DNA from: Pseudomonas viridiflava
GTDB lineage: Bacteria > Pseudomonadota > Gammaproteobacteria > Pseudomonadales > Pseudomonadaceae
Direction of reading: 5' to 3'
DNA: 64,000 nt
NCBI RefSeq assembly: GCF_900589395.1
Contig: NZ_UUIS01000008.1
Location: 113,469 to 177,468 of the forward strand
Part shown: positions 62,168-64,000 of the stretch, piece after piece
Position numbering within the stretch: the stretch's first letter is position 1
How the letters are laid out: every line of letters begins with the position of its first letter
Translations under genes and position numbers: made by a program
The notes under the pieces: model-generated
What the model was told of the DNA's origin: nothing
The model's input: the letters and a program-made list of their open reading frames with translations, nothing else
Databases searched by the model: none

Positions 62168-64000
62168 ATGAATATCAAGCAAAAGCTGACAGGCGCGTTC
62201 GCGATCATCGCGTGCCTGCCCATCGTTGTCGTTGCCAGCATTGTGATCGTCAACCTGCGTAACGAGGCTACGGAAGATTTCGTCGACAGCAGCGGGCGTG
62301 AGATCCGCCAGGTCGAGAACGCCATGCAGTTGTTCTTCGATGGCATCAGCCAGAACATCGAATACCTGGCGGCCAACCCCCTGCTGACCAACGCCGGCAA
62401 CGGCCTGAAAAGCTATATGACGCCTGAGCAACAAGGCCTGCCGGACTCCGAGTCCGACAAAAACATCCTTGCGCTCTTTGACGGCCTGGGCAAGAGCCAT
62501 CCTTCCTATTCATATATTTCCTACGGCCTGTCCAACGGTACTTACGTGCCGTGGCCGGTCGACCAGAAATTCAGTAACTACGACCCGCGCGTACGGCCCT
62601 GGTACAAGACCGCACTGGCCAACCAGGGCAAGACCCTGCGCACCGACGCTTATTACTGGGCACCGGACGATGCAGTGATGGTGGCTACCGTGCGCGCCAT
62701 TCCCAATGCCCTGGGCAACCCGGGCGGCGTGGTGAGCATCGATGTGACGCTCAAGCAACTGACCAACATCGTCAAGCAGATCAAGCTGGGCGAAAGCGGC
62801 TACCTGATGCTGATGGAAAACACCGGCAACGTGCTGGTCGACCCCAAGAACCCTGAGCACAACTTCAAGAAGCTTGGTGAGCTGGGCGACGGCTTCAACG
62901 CGTTGGCCAAGACGCAAAAGGGCTTGATGGAAGTCGAGCTCAACGGCGAGCGCTACATGGCCAATGTCTACCCGGCCGACAAACTGGGCTGGAGCTTCAT
63001 CGGTCTGATCAGGCAGGACGAGGTCATGGCTTCGGCCAACAAGCTGACCTGGCTGATCGGTATCATCGCTGCCGTGCTGGCCGTGGTGTTTGCCCTGATC
63101 GGTGCCAGCTTCGCCAGCCTGATCGTGCGCCCGATCAACAGCGTGTCCACGGGCCTGGAAGGTATTGCCCAGGGTGAAGGCGACCTGACCGTGACCCTGG
63201 CGGTGCGCGGCAATGACGAAACCGCGCAACTGGCCGGCTGGTTCAACCAGTTCCTGAGCGCCATCCGCAGCCTGATCCAGCACATCGGCCAGGCCGCTAC
63301 ACGCATCCTTGATTCTTCGCAAAGCGCAACCCGCGTCTCCGGGGACATGGCCGAAGCGGCCAACCGCCAGCGTGAGGCGGTGGACATGGTGTCTACTGCG
63401 TTCCATGAAATGGTCGCCACCGCCAACGAAGTGGCCCGTTCCTGCAGCCAGGCCGCCGACTCGGCCGACACCAGCCAGCAACAGGCCCGCGCCGGCCAGC
63501 GGCAGATCGACGATGCGGTGGAAAGTGTCGACCGCCTCAGCGAGGAGATCTCCCGCTCGGCCCAGGACATGACGCAGCTGGAAAAGGACAGCAACGACAT
63601 CCAGTCGATTCTCAACACCATTCGCTCGATTGCCGAGCAGACCAACCTGCTGGCGCTCAACGCGGCCATCGAGGCGGCACGGGCCGGCGAACAGGGCCGG
63701 GGCTTTGCCGTGGTGGCCGATGAGGTGCGGGCCCTGGCCAAGCGCACCGCCGATTCCACCGCCGAAATCGACGGCCTGCTGGGCAACCTGGCACGTCGCA
63801 CCGCCTCGGTGGCGCAGCAGATGCATTCGAGCCTGGAAGTGTCGCAGCAGTCGGTGAGCAAGATCGGCCAGGCGCGTACCAGCTTCGGCCAGATCCGCGA
63901 GTCGGTGGACATCATCCGCGACATGAACACCCAGATCGCCACCGCCGCCGAAGAACAGCATCAGGTCGCCGAGGACATCAACCGCCACATCAGCCAGATC
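62168..64000 (+). CDS. Methyl-accepting chemotaxis protein with dCache_1 sensor, 3' end cut
   Basis: 611 codons are visible before the window ends. Order: membrane helix 1 (residues about 9-31), a periplasmic double-Cache domain (about 35-285), membrane helix 2 (about 291-318), HAMP, then the coiled-coil signalling tip [20 protein letters not shown] (about residue 491). The sensor has [13 protein letters not shown] followed by an Asp-rich strand ([17 protein letters not shown]), the layout used by dCache_1 receptors for amino acids and amines. GGAG lies just before ATG 62168. Its place next to the methylamine genes makes an amine ligand a fair guess only. Confidence 0.92.
   Translation, partial: MNIKQKLTGAFAIIACLPIVVVASIVIVNLRNEATEDFVDSSGREIRQVENAMQLFFDGISQNIEYLAANPLLTNAGNGLKSYMTPEQQGLPDSESDKNILALFDGLGKSHPSYSYISYGLSNGTYVPWPVDQKFSNYDPRVRPWYKTALANQGKTLRTDAYYWAPDDAVMVATVRAIPNALGNPGGVVSIDVTLKQLTNIVKQIKLGESGYLMLMENTGNVLVDPKNPEHNFKKLGELGDGFNALAKTQKGLMEVELNGERYMANVYPADKLGWSFIGLIRQDEVMASANKLTWLIGIIAAVLAVVFALIGASFASLIVRPINSVSTGLEGIAQGEGDLTVTLAVRGNDETAQLAGWFNQFLSAIRSLIQHIGQAATRILDSSQSATRVSGDMAEAANRQREAVDMVSTAFHEMVATANEVARSCSQAADSADTSQQQARAGQRQIDDAVESVDRLSEEISRSAQDMTQLEKDSNDIQSILNTIRSIAEQTNLLALNAAIEAARAGEQGRGFAVVADEVRALAKRTADSTAEIDGLLGNLARRTASVAQQMHSSLEVSQQSVSKIGQARTSFGQIRESVDIIRDMNTQIATAAEEQHQVAEDINRHISQI

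Noticed and set aside
62510..63988. A 492-aa minus-strand open frame over the chemoreceptor
   Set aside because: Antisense shadow of an MCP gene whose plus frame is open to the window end and shows all expected domains.

Overview
The window is high-GC, gene-dense chromosomal DNA whose gene content points to Pseudomonas, most likely the P. putida / P. fluorescens side of the genus. The reasons are many LysR/IclR/MarR-controlled catabolic islands, REP elements of the GGGAGC-GACC / GTAGGAGCGCGC type with a REP-associated transposase, a dCache chemoreceptor, and ATGA-coupled operons. This assignment is an inference from style and content; there is no rRNA or other phylogenetic marker here. Both ends cut genes: a polyamine-type ABC ATPase on the left and a chemoreceptor on the right.

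1-11.5 kb is a run of small transport/regulation units: an MFS exporter, LysR, an aminotransferase coupled to an AEC permease, then a MarR-centred unit (MFS, MarR, AroQ-like chorismate mutase, OsmC) with three copies of one palindromic operator. An orphan ArsB, a VOC-GST pair and another LysR follow. 11.7-19.3 kb is a tight operon for a polyamine-family ABC importer fused transcriptionally to a three-subunit flavin/[2Fe-2S] amino-acid or opine dehydrogenase, with a divergent IclR regulator; its substrate is unknown. 19.4-26.3 kb holds a DUF1810 protein, RNase Z, a very large double-hybrid histidine kinase and a YjdF-like membrane protein.

26.9-30.5 kb is a D-tartrate locus (DctA-type carrier, TarD dehydratase, LysR). 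30.5-44 kb is mixed: ThpR, nitronate monooxygenase with LysR, a metE gene broken by an in-frame amber codon and bracketed by two inverted copies of a MITE-like repeat, a MetF-like protein, small enzymes, RidA/VOC/CoA-transferase genes, and a chimeric toxin-antitoxin relic. 44.1-47.8 kb pairs an NCS1 permease with a divergent flavin reductase and LLM flavin monooxygenase; the shared intergenic region carries two matching GGTATACC-type sites. 47.8-48.5 kb is a REP-associated tyrosine transposase with an amber codon, flanked by its probable REPs.

48.6-61.1 kb is the main system: a complete N-methylglutamate pathway for methylamine use. On the minus strand lie gmaS and mgsABC. On the plus strand lie an XRE-cupin regulator, purU, folD and mgdABCD. 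The gmaS promoter region has a good sigma-54 match overlapped or flanked by GGAAA-N5-TTTCC dyads, which suggests use of methylamine mainly as a nitrogen source. The methyl group would leave through H4F, FolD and PurU as formate. An IclR regulator and a dCache chemoreceptor follow directly.

Five copies of a 109-196 bp non-coding element with about 25-bp terminal inverted repeats are scattered through the window.
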